NCBI GenBank assembly: GCA_020466095.1
Contig: CM035807.1
Coordinates: 62,900,650-62,964,649, forward strand
Origin: Chlorops oryzae
Taxonomy: Eukaryota; Arthropoda; Insecta; Diptera; Chloropidae
Length of the DNA stretch: 64,000 bases
Reading direction: 5' to 3'
Shown: positions 11,019-20,826 of the stretch, one piece after another
Layout: the number at the start of each line of letters is the position of its first letter
Position numbering within the stretch: position 1 is the stretch's first letter
The notes under the pieces: generated by a model
What the model saw: the letters and a program-made list of their open reading frames with translations, nothing else
Databases searched by the model: none
What the model was told of the DNA's origin: nothing
Translations under genes and position numbers: made by a program

Positions 11019-11675
11019 TCATTATTTTACCGGGTCCATCACTGCTGTCGATACTGTGCCCCGTCCCTCGCTGCTGTCGTTTCTGTGCTGGGTTCCTCGC
11101 TGCAGTCGTTATAGGATAATTAAATAATTTTTATTTTTCAGACAATTTTGATTTTGTGAATCTTTTCGGTTTTTTTTATCGCATTATTTTTATTTGTGTA
11201 TATTTTTTTTGCTTTTGTTTTATTTTTTGTTTTGTTTTTTTGTTTTGTTGTTGTTTCTTTGTTTATATTGTATGTATATAATTTGTCCCTAATCTACCCA
11301 TATTCTCCCTTACTTTAAACGTCCGGTTTCGTAACTTATATTTCATTACATATTTTTCTTAACGCTAGCCTAAACGACTGCCCTTTGAACTCAAAATAAA
11401 TTGAACAAGTCTTTGTTATGTTACGTTTAATGCAACAAAACTTTATGACGTTACGTTAAGAAAATTATAAAATAAAACAATAACTTTATTTCATCAAATT
11501 TCTCACTTGCATGCAACTGGTCAACGATTCTTCGTTTATTCTTTTTCCCTATTGGGTCGGTTGGTCTCTTGTTGGCCGTCTTCAGCGTTGTGATTTGACT
11601 CGAATTTGGCCTGGAATAAATTATTGTAATAACTGAAACTAACGTAACATATAAATATATATATATATATATATA
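11019..11675. other. AT-rich flank with a TA microsatellite
   Basis: The stretch is T-rich on the plus strand (runs of TTTTG/TTTTT at 11160-11260) and ends in a TA microsatellite (11651-11675). A short minus-strand open stretch (11723-11451) has no recognisable domain and overlaps the next LTR. The microsatellite is the insertion site of the element at 11676-16752. Confidence 0.5.
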
Positions 11676-11993
11676 TGTAAGAAGGTGGAAGGAAGAAGAC
11701 AGAGAAGTAGAAGTTAGTCGCAATCACGTTGTCGGTGAGTTTAGTTCTCTCATTTTGCGCGCTCAGTTGATTAAGTTGTCGTTGTTCTTTTCAGTTTTCA
11801 GTTGATCGGTCGAAAAATACTTACGTGAACCTAATCTACGGAATCTAAATTAATACTTACCTACAGAATTGTCTTAATACTTACCCTTTGTTTTCTTTAA
11901 TCTAATTTAATATCTACATAAACTAATATTAATCACTCAAGCTTACTGAAATAAATTGAATTGAACTTAAACTAAAAAACAGTAAAGCTTACA
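11676..11993 (+). repeat. 5' LTR (318 bp)
   Basis: It starts TGTAAGAAGGTGG and ends GTAAAGCTTACA. An initiator-like TCAGTT (TTTTCAGTTTTCAGTTG) sits near 11796-11810 with no TATA box, and AATAAA-like sequence is absent except for ATAAATTG near 11950. It is identical by eye to 16435-16752. Confidence 0.9.
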
Positions 11994-12291
11994 TTTGGGG
12001 GCTCAACCCATTGAATTAAATAAAAAGTGGCATATTTATAGTTGAAAGAAGTGAAACTAAAAGTTCCTACATAAAGTTGATCTTAAAAAAAAAAAGTTGA
12101 TAGTCAAGGTCAGAAAACGGTATACCAAAATATTCGTGAACATTTTGCATAAAGTTGATCTTAAAAAAAAAAAAAAAAAAAAAGTAGTCAAGAAAAGAAT
12201 AAGCAAATAGAGATAAAACGGTACAAAACACTTTCGGGAAAACGAACAGAAAAGAAAAAAATTAAAACGGGATTCTAAATATGAACTTTTA
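11994..12291 (+). other. Leader with candidate primer-binding site and a direct repeat
   Basis: TTTGGGGGCTCAACCC at 11994 is the candidate minus-strand primer-binding site. CATAAAGTTGATCTTAAAAAAA occurs twice (from about 12069 and 12149), the second copy with a longer A run. No ORF of note is present before the gag ATG. Confidence 0.6.
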
Positions 12292-14271
12292 ATGCAAAAC
12301 ACAGAGCAAAAGGAATATTTGACAAGGTCAAAGGATAAATCAGCAAAATCAACGGAAACTCCCGTTATAGCCGCCAGCGCATCGGAAAATACAGTTGATG
12401 GCAGCAGTACAAAGGAGGGGGAAGACGAAGTGTTTTTTCAACGCAGTGAGCTCAATTCGGAAGCAGAAAACGTTCGAGTGAATATTGCAGGGAATAGAAA
12501 AATAGAGCACGAAGACGAACTGTCTGAAGAGAGCGACGGAAATAAGGGTGCAAAAGAAATAATCAAAAAGAAGCCAGCAGCAAGCACATCTCTTTCAGCG
12601 CAGCTTAAAGAGAATTTGGAAGAGAGAAGTATGTCGGAACTCAACGATCTTATTAAGCTCTTAACGCTGAAATTCGGCAGGGAACAGGAACAGCAATCGG
12701 TTATATCGACAGAAAACATTGACAACATCATACCAGAGTTCAATGGGAAATCGCCAACGCGAATAGAAGATTGGTTTCATAATTTTGAAACATGCGCATC
12801 GGCCTACAAATGGAACGAAACCCAAAAATACGTGTTTGCAAGAAGGAGAATGACTAATACAGCAAAGCTCTTCGTCGAAACAATGAGTGTCTATGATTAC
12901 ACCTCTCTTAAGGAAGCTTTGAAAAAAGAGTTTAGGCGAGAATTTGTCAGCGCGGAGGTGCATAAACAATTACAAGAAAGAAAAAAAAACCATAATGAGA
13001 CAATGCACGAATATATTTTGCATATGCGGCGTTTGGGTGTTTTTGGGAAAATCGACGAAAAATCGGTTATTCGCTACGTTGTCGATGGAATAAATGAAAA
13101 ATCAGAGAACAAAGTTTTATTCTATTCGGCACAAAATTTTGACGAATTAAAATCAAGACTTGAAACGTATGAAACGATAATGGAAAAATCGAACAAAAAC
13201 AGCAAAGAGAACGGAAAAAACAATAAAACCGGCAAAACTGAGCATTGTTATAATTGTGGCTCAAGAGAGCACAAAAGAAGCGAATGCAAAGAAAAAACAA
13301 AATGCTTCCGTTGCAACAAAACAGGCCATATTTCTAAAAACTGCCAAGAAAAAATACAAAAAGGGGAAAGTGAAGTGAAGTCGGTAAATTCTATCAATTT
13401 AATGGAAAAGCAACAAAAAATGCTAAAGACAATTAGCATGTGTGACCAGAACGTAAAATGTTTAATTGACAGTGGTGCAGAAATTTCGTTAATTGAACAT
13501 AAACTGGCAGAAAAGTTAAATATATCTTTGCAAGATTGCAAAAATGTAGTTACCGGCCTAGGAAATATAAAAACAAAAGCGATTGGCTCAATTGAGGTAG
13601 AGCTAAAGGTGGATAATTTGTGCTGTAAACACAATTTCATCGTTGTTCCTAATAATTTATCCAAATACGAAGTAATCCTTGGATTTGATTACATAGGAAA
13701 ATGTAAATATGTATATGATGAAACAGGATATAAGTTCATTAACTTACTCGAGGACAATGATGAAATGTCAGTTATGAACGTTACAGTGGAGCAAACAGCA
13801 ATCGAAGCACCTGCAAAATACAAAATTCAAATTGAAAATCTAATTGAACAATATAAACCAGATTTAAATGCAATTAGTCCAATACAGATGAAAATTTGTA
13901 TAACGGAGGAAAAAGTTATCCGTCACACTTTACGCCGAATGCCATTATCTGACCAAGAAGTGGTAAGTGCACAAGTTGATAGCTGGTTACAAAGTGAAAT
14001 CGTCAGGCCTTCAAACTCAGAATACTGCAGTCCAGTTGTTGTTGTCGGTAAAAAAGACGGTACCAAAAGAGTCTGCATTGATTTCCGAGAGCTAAATAAA
14101 ATTGTGCAGAAAGATGCTTTCCCGGTACCGATAATGGAAGAAGTGGTCGAAACACTCGAAGGAGCACGAATTTTTTCAACCCTGGATTTAGAAAACGCAT
14201 TCTTCCACATTCCAATTGAAGAAAACTCGAAAAAAATATACAGCTTTTATAACACGAGATGGAATTTTTGA
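12292..14271 (+). CDS. Gag-protease-RT (N-terminal part), frameshifted
   Basis: A 659-aa frame starts at ATG 12292. Residues 1-120 are acidic and low complexity. About 150-290 form the Gag capsid-like region (FNGKSPTRIEDWF...). Two CCHC zinc knuckles follow at about 319-332 (CYNCGSREHKRSEC) and 338-351 (CFRCNKTGHISKNC). The aspartic protease active site LIDSGAEISLI is near residue 390. RT begins near 540 with WLQSEIVRPSNSEYCSP, VCIDFRELNK and STLDLENAFFHIPIE. The frame then slips at an A7 run (14231-14237) and ends at 14271, while the correct RT continuation lies one base over in the next ORF. Since the break is inside the RT palm it is unlikely to be programmed; a real indel or a homopolymer sequencing error are both possible. 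Confidence 0.9.
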   Translation: MQNTEQKEYLTRSKDKSAKSTETPVIAASASENTVDGSSTKEGEDEVFFQRSELNSEAENVRVNIAGNRKIEHEDELSEESDGNKGAKEIIKKKPAASTSLSAQLKENLEERSMSELNDLIKLLTLKFGREQEQQSVISTENIDNIIPEFNGKSPTRIEDWFHNFETCASAYKWNETQKYVFARRRMTNTAKLFVETMSVYDYTSLKEALKKEFRREFVSAEVHKQLQERKKNHNETMHEYILHMRRLGVFGKIDEKSVIRYVVDGINEKSENKVLFYSAQNFDELKSRLETYETIMEKSNKNSKENGKNNKTGKTEHCYNCGSREHKRSECKEKTKCFRCNKTGHISKNCQEKIQKGESEVKSVNSINLMEKQQKMLKTISMCDQNVKCLIDSGAEISLIEHKLAEKLNISLQDCKNVVTGLGNIKTKAIGSIEVELKVDNLCCKHNFIVVPNNLSKYEVILGFDYIGKCKYVYDETGYKFINLLEDNDEMSVMNVTVEQTAIEAPAKYKIQIENLIEQYKPDLNAISPIQMKICITEEKVIRHTLRRMPLSDQEVVSAQVDSWLQSEIVRPSNSEYCSPVVVVGKKDGTKRVCIDFRELNKIVQKDAFPVPIMEEVVETLEGARIFSTLDLENAFFHIPIEENSKKIYSFYNTRWNF

Positions 14272-16429
14272 GTTTAACAGAGCGCCATTTGGTTTCTGCA
14301 ATTCCCCCGCAGTTTTTTTAAGATTTGTGAATCACATTTTTCGTCATCTAGTTCGAGATAAAGTAATGCAAATATATATGGATGATTTGATTATATATTC
14401 AGTGGACGAAGAAGAAGGAATCAAAAAACTAAAAATGGTCCTGGAGGTTTCAGAAAATTTTGGTCTTAAACTAAAGTGGACCAAATGCAAATTTTTACAA
14501 AACGAAGTTTTATATTTGGGACTCCACATAAAAAATGGCTGCATAGTACCAGATGAGGAAAAATGCAGAGCTATAAAAAATTTTACTGTGCCTAAGACAA
14601 TAAAGAAATTACAATCATTTCTCGGTCTAACAGGTTATTTCCGCAAATTTGTCCAAAGTTACGCCGTTCTCACTAAGCCGCTGACAGATCTATTAAGAAA
14701 GGAAGCTAAGTTTACCATGGGCCAAACTCAGTTAGAAGCAATCAATACACTAAAAGAGATACTCACCGGAAAACCAATACTACGAATTTTTTCACCAACA
14801 GCAGAAACGGAGTTGCATACGGATGCTTGTAAAGACGGATTTGGAGGAATTCTACTGCAAAAATTTGAAAACAACTGGCATCCTGTGTACTACTGGAGCA
14901 AAAAGGCGACACCAGAGGAAAGTAAACTACACAGCTACTACCTTGAGATTAAAGCAGCTTATCTAGCCTTTCAAAAATTACGTCACTACTTACTGGGAAA
15001 AAAATTCAAGCTGGTAACGGACTGCCAAGCATTTAAATACACAGCAAACAAAAGTGACTTATCACCAGCAGTAGCACGTTGGATACTGTACATGCAAGAC
15101 TACAGCTACGACATTGAACATCGAAAGGGTACATCGCTAAAGCACGTCGACGCACTAAGCAGATCACCAGTCAGCGCAATGATAATAAGCAGCGAAATTT
15201 GTTCACGTTTGCGAAAATCACAAGCCAATGACAAACATTTCAGCGCAATTCGAACGATCTTATCAGTGCAACCTTACGAAGACTACACTATAAAAAACGA
15301 TATGCTGTTTAAAAATAAAAACGGATTAATGCTGCTCGCTGTGCCCAAGGACATGGAAGGAGAAATTATAAAGACTGAACATGAAAAAGGACACTTTGGA
15401 GTAGAAAAAACTATTCATGCAATCGAACAACAATATTTCATACCACACTTGCGACAAAAGATAGAAAAAGTAATACAAAACTGTATAAAATGTATTTTAT
15501 TTAATAAAAAGCTGGGAAGACAAGAAGGATTCTTGAACCTGATTGACAAAGGAGACGCGCCACTACTTACTTTACACATGGACCATTTAGGACCAATGGA
15601 TGCAACAACAAAAAAGTACAAGTATATCTTGGCGCTGATAGACGGATTCACTAAATTCACGTGGTTATACCCTACGAAAACAACTTCAGCAGAAGAGGTG
15701 GTAAAAAAGCTAGAAGACTGGACAACGATATTCGGAGCTCCACGACGTATAATTAGCGACAAAGGTGCAGCATTCGTGTCAAAATTATTCGAAGAATGGT
15801 GTAAAGCCGAAACAGTCGAGCATTCGCTAACAACAACAGGCGTAGCTAGAGGCAATGGCCAGGTGGAACGTCTGAACCGAACCATTCTTAGTATTATCTC
15901 GAAAATGTCAGCCGATCGCCCAGAAATGTGGTACAAGCACGTCAACAAGGTACAAAAAATAGTCAACAATACGGTGAGTAAAACGACGCAACGCACACCA
16001 TTTGAATTGATGTTCGGAGTAAAGATGCGGACAGCAGTCGATATCAATATCAACGATATAGTAGAATCGGAGTTGGCAAATCTCTTCATGCACGATCGTG
16101 GTGACGTCAGAGCAGAAGCGAAGGGTGAAATTGTGAAGGCTCAAGAGGAATACAAAAAGCAGCACGACAAGAAAAGGAAGAAAGAATCAACATATAAACC
16201 AGGAGACCTCGTGGCAATCAAGAGGACTCAATTCGTCTCGGGGAAAAAACTGGCAAGTGGGTACCTCGGCCCATATGAGGTGACCCAATGTAATCGAAAC
16301 GGGCGTTATAATGTCCGAAAAGCGGCGGAATTCGAAGGTCCGATTACTACATCTACAAGCTGCGATTATATGAAGCGATGGAGACAGGAAGACTCAACCC
16401 TATCCGGGACGGATGAGGATGTCGAATAG
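14216..16429 (+). CDS. RT (C-terminal part)-RNase H-integrase
   Basis: The frame takes over from the preceding ORF after a +1 shift and reads 737 aa to a stop 5 bp before the 3' LTR. RT motifs FNRAPFGFCNSP and YMDDLIIYS (catalytic aspartates) come first, then LSFLGLTGYFRKF-type thumb sequence. The RNase H segment contains TELHTDACKDGFGG and ALSRSP. The integrase has the HHCC finger (GHFGVEKTIH...CIKC) and the D,D,E residues in HMDHLGPM, IISDKGAAF and GQVERLNR, with a basic C-terminus (GDLVAIKRTQF). The phrase HMDHLGP with LLTLH before it resembles mdg3/micropia/blastopia integrases. Apart from the upstream frameshift the domains look complete. Confidence 0.9.
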   Translation: MKKTRKKYTAFITRDGIFEFNRAPFGFCNSPAVFLRFVNHIFRHLVRDKVMQIYMDDLIIYSVDEEEGIKKLKMVLEVSENFGLKLKWTKCKFLQNEVLYLGLHIKNGCIVPDEEKCRAIKNFTVPKTIKKLQSFLGLTGYFRKFVQSYAVLTKPLTDLLRKEAKFTMGQTQLEAINTLKEILTGKPILRIFSPTAETELHTDACKDGFGGILLQKFENNWHPVYYWSKKATPEESKLHSYYLEIKAAYLAFQKLRHYLLGKKFKLVTDCQAFKYTANKSDLSPAVARWILYMQDYSYDIEHRKGTSLKHVDALSRSPVSAMIISSEICSRLRKSQANDKHFSAIRTILSVQPYEDYTIKNDMLFKNKNGLMLLAVPKDMEGEIIKTEHEKGHFGVEKTIHAIEQQYFIPHLRQKIEKVIQNCIKCILFNKKLGRQEGFLNLIDKGDAPLLTLHMDHLGPMDATTKKYKYILALIDGFTKFTWLYPTKTTSAEEVVKKLEDWTTIFGAPRRIISDKGAAFVSKLFEEWCKAETVEHSLTTTGVARGNGQVERLNRTILSIISKMSADRPEMWYKHVNKVQKIVNNTVSKTTQRTPFELMFGVKMRTAVDININDIVESELANLFMHDRGDVRAEAKGEIVKAQEEYKKQHDKKRKKESTYKPGDLVAIKRTQFVSGKKLASGYLGPYEVTQCNRNGRYNVRKAAEFEGPITTSTSCDYMKRWRQEDSTLSGTDEDVE

Positions 16430-16434
16430 CCGAG

Positions 16435-16752
16435 TGTAAGAAGGTGGAAGGAAGAAGACAGAGAAGTAGAAGTTAGTCGCAATCACGTTGTCGGTGAGTT
16501 TAGTTCTCTCATTTTGCGCGCTCAGTTGATTAAGTTGTCGTTGTTCTTTTCAGTTTTCAGTTGATCGGTCGAAAAATACTTACGTGAACCTAATCTACGG
16601 AATCTAAATTAATACTTACCTACAGAATTGTCTTAATACTTACCCTTTGTTTTCTTTAATCTAATTTAATATCTACATAAACTAATATTAATCACTCAAG
16701 CTTACTGAAATAAATTGAATTGAACTTAAACTAAAAAACAGTAAAGCTTACA
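16435..16752 (+). repeat. 3' LTR (318 bp)
   Basis: Same sequence as the 5' LTR. It follows the pol stop by 5 bp; the purine-rich GGGACGGATGAGGATG inside the end of pol is the only candidate polypurine tract and it is weak. Confidence 0.9.
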
Positions 16753-17130
16753 TATATACGTTACGTTTCCATTTTATGGTTCAAAAACAATATAATTGGT
16801 GAGCATTTAAAATGTAGAATTAATATACTCGTGGCAACGCTGAACGGTCGGGTTACAAAAAAAAATTAAAAAATCAAAGAAAGTGCCGTGCAGTGTTACA
16901 TGTGTGTATCTTGTGTATCTTTGTGACTTGTGTGGCTATTTGTGTGGAAGACGGATGCCGGCATTTGTGGCTGTGATCTCTGCATTCCTTTCTCTTATTG
17001 TAAAGTAAGAGGAAGGAAGCGATCGCAGCTTATTTAAGACTATATGCTATTCGCTCTTCTCTTTCTGATCAGAAGCTTAACCGCTTTTGCTACAGTTGTA
17101 TTAACTTGGACATTTTCTGAATGAAAATGT
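16753..17130 (+). other. Likely 5' leader of a non-LTR retrotransposon
   Basis: After the TATA duplication the DNA continues with an A run (16857-16865), then GTGCCGTGCAGTGTTACATG and G/T-rich leader-like sequence up to the ORF at 17131. No separate gene is seen. The start of the non-LTR element is probably near 16860 but cannot be fixed. Confidence 0.4.
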
Positions 17131-17790
17131 TTGTTAATACTTTGTCTTGTTAAGACAATTCTTGCAAATTCTGGACAAAACGGCACGGTAGCGATTAAAT
17201 GCGAAACAAGTGAAGAGCGTAATATTTCAGCAAATGAAATGAGAGAAAAAATGAGTGACAAGTTTGATGTGTTATTACCCGGTATGCGTAATCCGAAAAT
17301 TTTAATCAGTGGCTTGAATGAAAACCTATGCGAGGAGCGATTGATAAAAGCAGTGAAGGATCAAAATGACATTCCACTTAAATCAATTAAATCTATTAAG
17401 GTTTATAAGTCATTTAAAAATCCAAGAGTGTTTATAGCTTTAATGGAGGTAGATGGAGAAGCATTTAAAGAAATAATGAAAGAGCAAAAATTAAATATTG
17501 GATGGGACAGGAGTGCAGTATACGAAAGTCTTAACGTTGTGCGGTGCTTCAAATATTGGGGATTAAACCATAAGTTGAATATATGCAAAAAGCAGGTACA
17601 AGTTTGCGCGAAGTGCGGGAAAGCGGGCCATTTGTGTAGAAAATGTAAAAAAACAATAGCCAAGTGTGTGAACTGTGCGCGGACAGGTGTGCAATTGAAA
17701 ATGCGGGATATTGATATAAATCACGATTGCCGTGATAGTGAGTGTCGGATAATGCAGAGAAAGCTAAGAATTGATAAAACTCAATACTAG
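17131..17790 (+). CDS. Non-LTR retrotransposon ORF1 (Gag-like) with three zinc knuckles
   Basis: The 219-aa frame contains ILISGLNENLCEERLIKAVKDQ, the RRM-like N-terminal fold often seen in non-LTR Gag proteins, and then three cysteine/histidine knuckles near residues 137-193: CFKYWGLNHKLNIC, CAKCGKAGHLCRKC, and CVNCARTGVQ...NHDCRDSEC. Such proteins bind the element's RNA in a cytoplasmic particle. The true start is unclear: the frame opens in AT-rich DNA, and the family normally has a longer N-terminus, so it may be truncated or start at the ATG near 17236 or 17251. The clade (I, R1 or CR1-like) was not resolved. Confidence 0.65.
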   Translation: MLILCLVKTILANSGQNGTVAIKCETSEERNISANEMREKMSDKFDVLLPGMRNPKILISGLNENLCEERLIKAVKDQNDIPLKSIKSIKVYKSFKNPRVFIALMEVDGEAFKEIMKEQKLNIGWDRSAVYESLNVVRCFKYWGLNHKLNICKKQVQVCAKCGKAGHLCRKCKKTIAKCVNCARTGVQLKMRDIDINHDCRDSECRIMQRKLRIDKTQY

Positions 17791-17835
17791 CAACGAAAAG
17801 TTGGTGTAACGGGCTTATACCTAAGTTTTGCAGGA

Positions 17836-18985
17836 ATGCGCACAAACCTACCACAGCTGGAAGTGATATGTGAACAAGAAGATTTCGAATTTGTATGTGT
17901 CACGGAAACCCATTTAACAAAAGACTCTGAAATTAAATTAGACAAATATTGGTTAGTGAGATATGACAGTACATCGGCGCATACAGGCGGAGTAGCGTTA
18001 TATGTAAAAATTGAATGGCAAATTGTCAAAACAAAACTAATTAACGTTATAATGCAGATGTGGTGGCTGATGTTACGATTGCAATATAGAGATATAAAAC
18101 TAACACTTATAGCACCTTATAGATCCCCAGATAGGCGAATCTCTCCAGAGCATGTTTTCTACGATTTCTTGTGTGAAAGATTGGAGGAGATATAAGAGTA
18201 CGACGACGTAATTATAATGGGGGACTTTAATATAAATTGGCTTATTAATTCGTACTACAAAACGCGTATTGATCAGTTAATCTTGGATTACTCTCAATTT
18301 CAATTAGTGACCGAACCATCAGGAATAACAAGGAGATTTTCCAGTTTAATCGATTACAAGTTAACAAACAAAACGAATATAGAAGCGAAAATTGTGCAGC
18401 AATTTAAAATAAGCGACCATGAATCTATAGAAGTATTTATGGTCTCAAGTGAGATAAATAGACAAGCGACAGTGCGAAAAGTAAAATCTCTTCGATTTAA
18501 CCAAAGTGTTTTCTGTGATAATCTTATGAATTGTGCAATATTAGATATATCGGATACAAGAACAGTAAAAGAGAAGGCGGCATTCTTTAGTATGATAGTA
18601 AATGCAGTATTGAACACAATGACAGTAGAAAAAGTGATAAAACAAAGTAACATTTGTGATATATGGTATACAGAGAGGCTAAACGTAATGAAAATAAGGA
18701 AGATTGAGCTAAAACGAAGAGCAGTGTGGTCAAACAACCAAAATGATTGGGCAAATTATAGATATCACAGAAATAAATATGTGTAAGAAATCAACAAATC
18801 GAAGAATAAATTAATTGAAAAAGAAATAGAGTGTGTAAATTACCAAAGAAGCATGTGGAGGAAAATAAAGGCACTAGTGTTGAACGAAGAGAAAACTGTG
18901 ATAAAAAAAAGTTGTGTTCGAAGAAGTATCTGTGAAAAATGGCTGGGATATAGCAAATAAGTTAAACGAATTTTTTTAGAGAGCA
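17836..18985 (+). pseudogene. Non-LTR ORF2 relic: endonuclease and start of RT
   Basis: This is APE-type endonuclease sequence: FVCVTETHLT (catalytic glutamate) near 17895, GGVALYVK, then a stop at 18193-18195. It resumes in frame with VIIMGDFNINW and LIDYKLTN...SDHESIEVF (catalytic Asp/His) to 18786. After another stop, further fragments (MWRKIKALVL, then NGWDIANKLNEFF after a frameshift) look like the linker before the reverse transcriptase. No RT catalytic motif follows: the copy is truncated near 18985. Confidence 0.7.
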
Positions 18986-19451
18986 TACAAATTATACATG
19001 TAAATATACAACCAGTGAAATATAACAGTACTATTTCTAATTAAATTAATGTTTTTTAATTCAAGCCAGTGCATTTAAATGAACTCAAGCTGATTATGAA
19101 GAAAATTAACAACAAAAAAGACTTTAATAACACCGGCACACAAAAAAAAAATTTCTGAACTAGGAAAGAGAGTTACCCTCCGTTATGTGTTTTTGGGTGC
19201 AGAACACGAATCTGAAGTCAGATTTTTTCCATCACCCCCAGTTTTCGCCCCAGTCACCCATGAACCCCCCAAAGGGTGAAATTTTTTTAATATATTATAT
19301 AAAAAATCGAATCAAGTACCCCCCTTAAGTTTTTTGGTGGTCGAAGGACAAATCTGAGGTCAAAATTTATCCACGACCCTGAATTTTGGCTAAAAGCTCC
19401 ACAGCACCCCTCCCCCGGGGGGTGAAATTAATCGAATACATAGAAAATGAA
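18986..19451. repeat. Diverged repeat modules of a Helitron-like or unknown element
   Basis: The module GCAGAACACGAATCTGAAGTCAG...CACCCCCAGTTTTCGCCCC occurs at about 19199-19270 and again at 19653-19720. Weaker variants (GTTTTTTGGTGGTCGAAGGACAAATCTGAGGTCA near 19330; GTTTTTTGATGTGCGCAAAGCGAATCTCAGCTCC near 19471) share the pattern. C-rich (CCCCTCCCCCGGGG) stretches follow each. No ORF is convincing. Confidence 0.45.
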
Positions 19452-20612
19452 ATGACGTATCCCATATGAAGTTTTTTGATGTGCGCAAAGCGAATCTCAG
19501 CTCCAAATTTACACACCGCACTCTATAATGCTTCTAAACCCCTCATCACTACTACACCCCTCACCCCATGCCCCTCCCACCCTACCCCCGGCACACGCAA
19601 AAAAAAAATCCTGAACTCGGAAAGAGAGGCACCCTCCGTTATGTTTTTTGTGGTGCAGAACACGAATCTGAAGTCAGATTTTTTCCACCACCCCCTGTTT
19701 TCGCCCCACCACCCCCAGGAACCCCCCAAAGGGTCAAATTTTTATAATGGGTTACTTCCTAATTTTGACGTACATAACGTGTCCGTTTTTGTTCAAATGA
19801 ACGATGAAGCTGGTTTCGAGAACGTGCGGTTACATTTTTATTTGTTTCCTCCCGTTTAATCATCCAGCAATAGTCTGCTAGCATATTAACGTCCCATTTA
19901 CCCTGATACCTCCTTTCCATTTCCCGTAAATCTTGGTGAAAACGTTCAACTTCTTCTTCGCTATAGTCAGTTACTTTTTTAGGAAAGTAATCAATATGCG
20001 AATCTAAAAATGAAACTTTAAGTTCATGAGGCATCCCAACTTGTGAAAATCGTTAAACTCAAACAAAGTTTTGTTATGTAATTTGTTATTTAGATTTTCT
20101 TGGCGGAAGCAGGTAAGGAAAAGTTTACGGTGCAGGGGAGGGATATTCCAGTATCGGCGGCTGGTAAGAGTTTGACAAACTAGCAAGCTATTGCTGAATG
20201 ATTAAACGGAAGGCAACAAATAAAAATGTAACCGCACGTTTTCGAAACCAGCTTCATCGTTCATTTGAACAAAAACGGACATGTTATGTTATGTACGTCA
20301 AAACTAGGAAGTAACCCATTATAAAAATTGACCCTTTGGGAGGTTCCTGGGGGTGGTGGGGCGAAAACTGGGGGTGGTGGAAAAAATCTGACTTCAGATT
20401 CGTGTTCTGCACCCCAAAAAACATAACGGAGGGTATCTCTCTTTCCGAGTTCAGAACTTTTTTTTTGTGTGTGCCGGGGGTAGGGTGGGAGGGGTATGGG
20501 GTGAGGGGTGTAGTAGTGATGAGGGGTGTAGAAGCATAGTAGAGTGTCTGTGTAAATTTGGAGCTCAGATTCGCTTTGCGCACATCAAAAAACTTCATCT
20601 GGGATACGTCTT
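19452..20612. repeat. Inverted repeat, arms of about 431 bp with a 297-bp spacer
   Basis: 19452-19882 is repeated in inverted orientation at 20180-20612, with roughly one difference per 20-30 bp. Matching blocks include GATGTGCGCAAAGCGAATCT (left) and its complement near 20568-20586, and TTTAATCAT..CAGCAATAG near 19855-19873 and its complement near 20189-20206. The arms contain the C-rich modules described above. The spacer carries part of a minus-strand ORF that runs into the left arm. Confidence 0.8.
19759..20034 (-). CDS. Short ORF with conserved FHQDL...MERRYQGKW...ADYCW block
   Basis: The 91-aa frame begins MPHELKVSFLDSHIDYFPKK, continues with VERFHQDLREMERRYQGKWD and NMLADYCWMIKRE, and ends in a basic tail. 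I recall this block (FHQDI..ME.RYQG.W....ADYCW) as a recurrent, functionally unassigned segment of arthropod transposon-related proteins, where it forms the C-terminus of a longer protein. Here only that C-terminal part remains, so it is probably a fragment. The basic tail is encoded inside the left arm of the inverted repeat. Confidence 0.5.
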   Translation of the reverse strand: MPHELKVSFLDSHIDYFPKKVTDYSEEEVERFHQDLREMERRYQGKWDVNMLADYCWMIKREETNKNVTARSRNQLHRSFEQKRTRYVRQN

Positions 20613-20826
20613 GTCTTTCACGATTCCTGCGCATATTCAATCTACTTTCTTCGTTATAGTCTGAACGTTCTTGCGTTAAAAGACTTAAACGCGATCTGGC
20701 AGTTTCTTCTCGATTAAGAAGATTGCGATTTTATCTTTGCTTTTGCCTTTCATTTCTTATAGCAATAAATGCATTTTGCGTACTTCGTGTTCTACGACCA
20801 ATGTCGGCTCTCGCTCTTCTAGGCAT
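20540..20826 (-). pseudogene. Helitron-like replicase/helicase N-terminal fragment
   Basis: Reading from ATG 20824-20826 on the minus strand gives MPRRARADIGRRTRSTQNAF followed, after one stop near 20734, by Arg/Glu-rich sequence with REETARSRLS and NMRRNRERQDVSQ. The MPRR.R...GRRT start followed by Arg-rich helices resembles the N-terminus of insect Helitron Rep/helicase proteins. The Rep and helicase domains are absent. Confidence 0.45.

Larger units (their letters stand above)
11676..16752 (+). mobile_element. mdg3/micropia-like Gypsy LTR retrotransposon, nearly intact
   Basis: Two direct repeats of 318 bp (11676-11993 and 16435-16752), with no difference I can see, bound a gag-pol region. 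Both have TG...CA ends and are flanked by TATA (11672-11675 and 16753-16756), a 4-bp duplication typical of Gypsy elements. Directly after the 5' LTR lies TTTGGGGGCTCAACCC, a primer-binding-site candidate whose first bases fit a tRNA-Pro type 3' end. Matching LTRs imply a recent insertion. The only clear lesion is a one-base frameshift in RT at 14231-14237. Confidence 0.92.

Noticed and set aside
14216..14271. Programmed frameshift in the mdg3-like element at A7
   Set aside because: The shift lies in the middle of the RT palm and not at a gag-pol border, and it needs a +1 change; an indel is more likely.
15415..16089. 224-aa minus-strand frame opposite the integrase
   Set aside because: Mirror frame of a strongly coding region, with no motif of its own.
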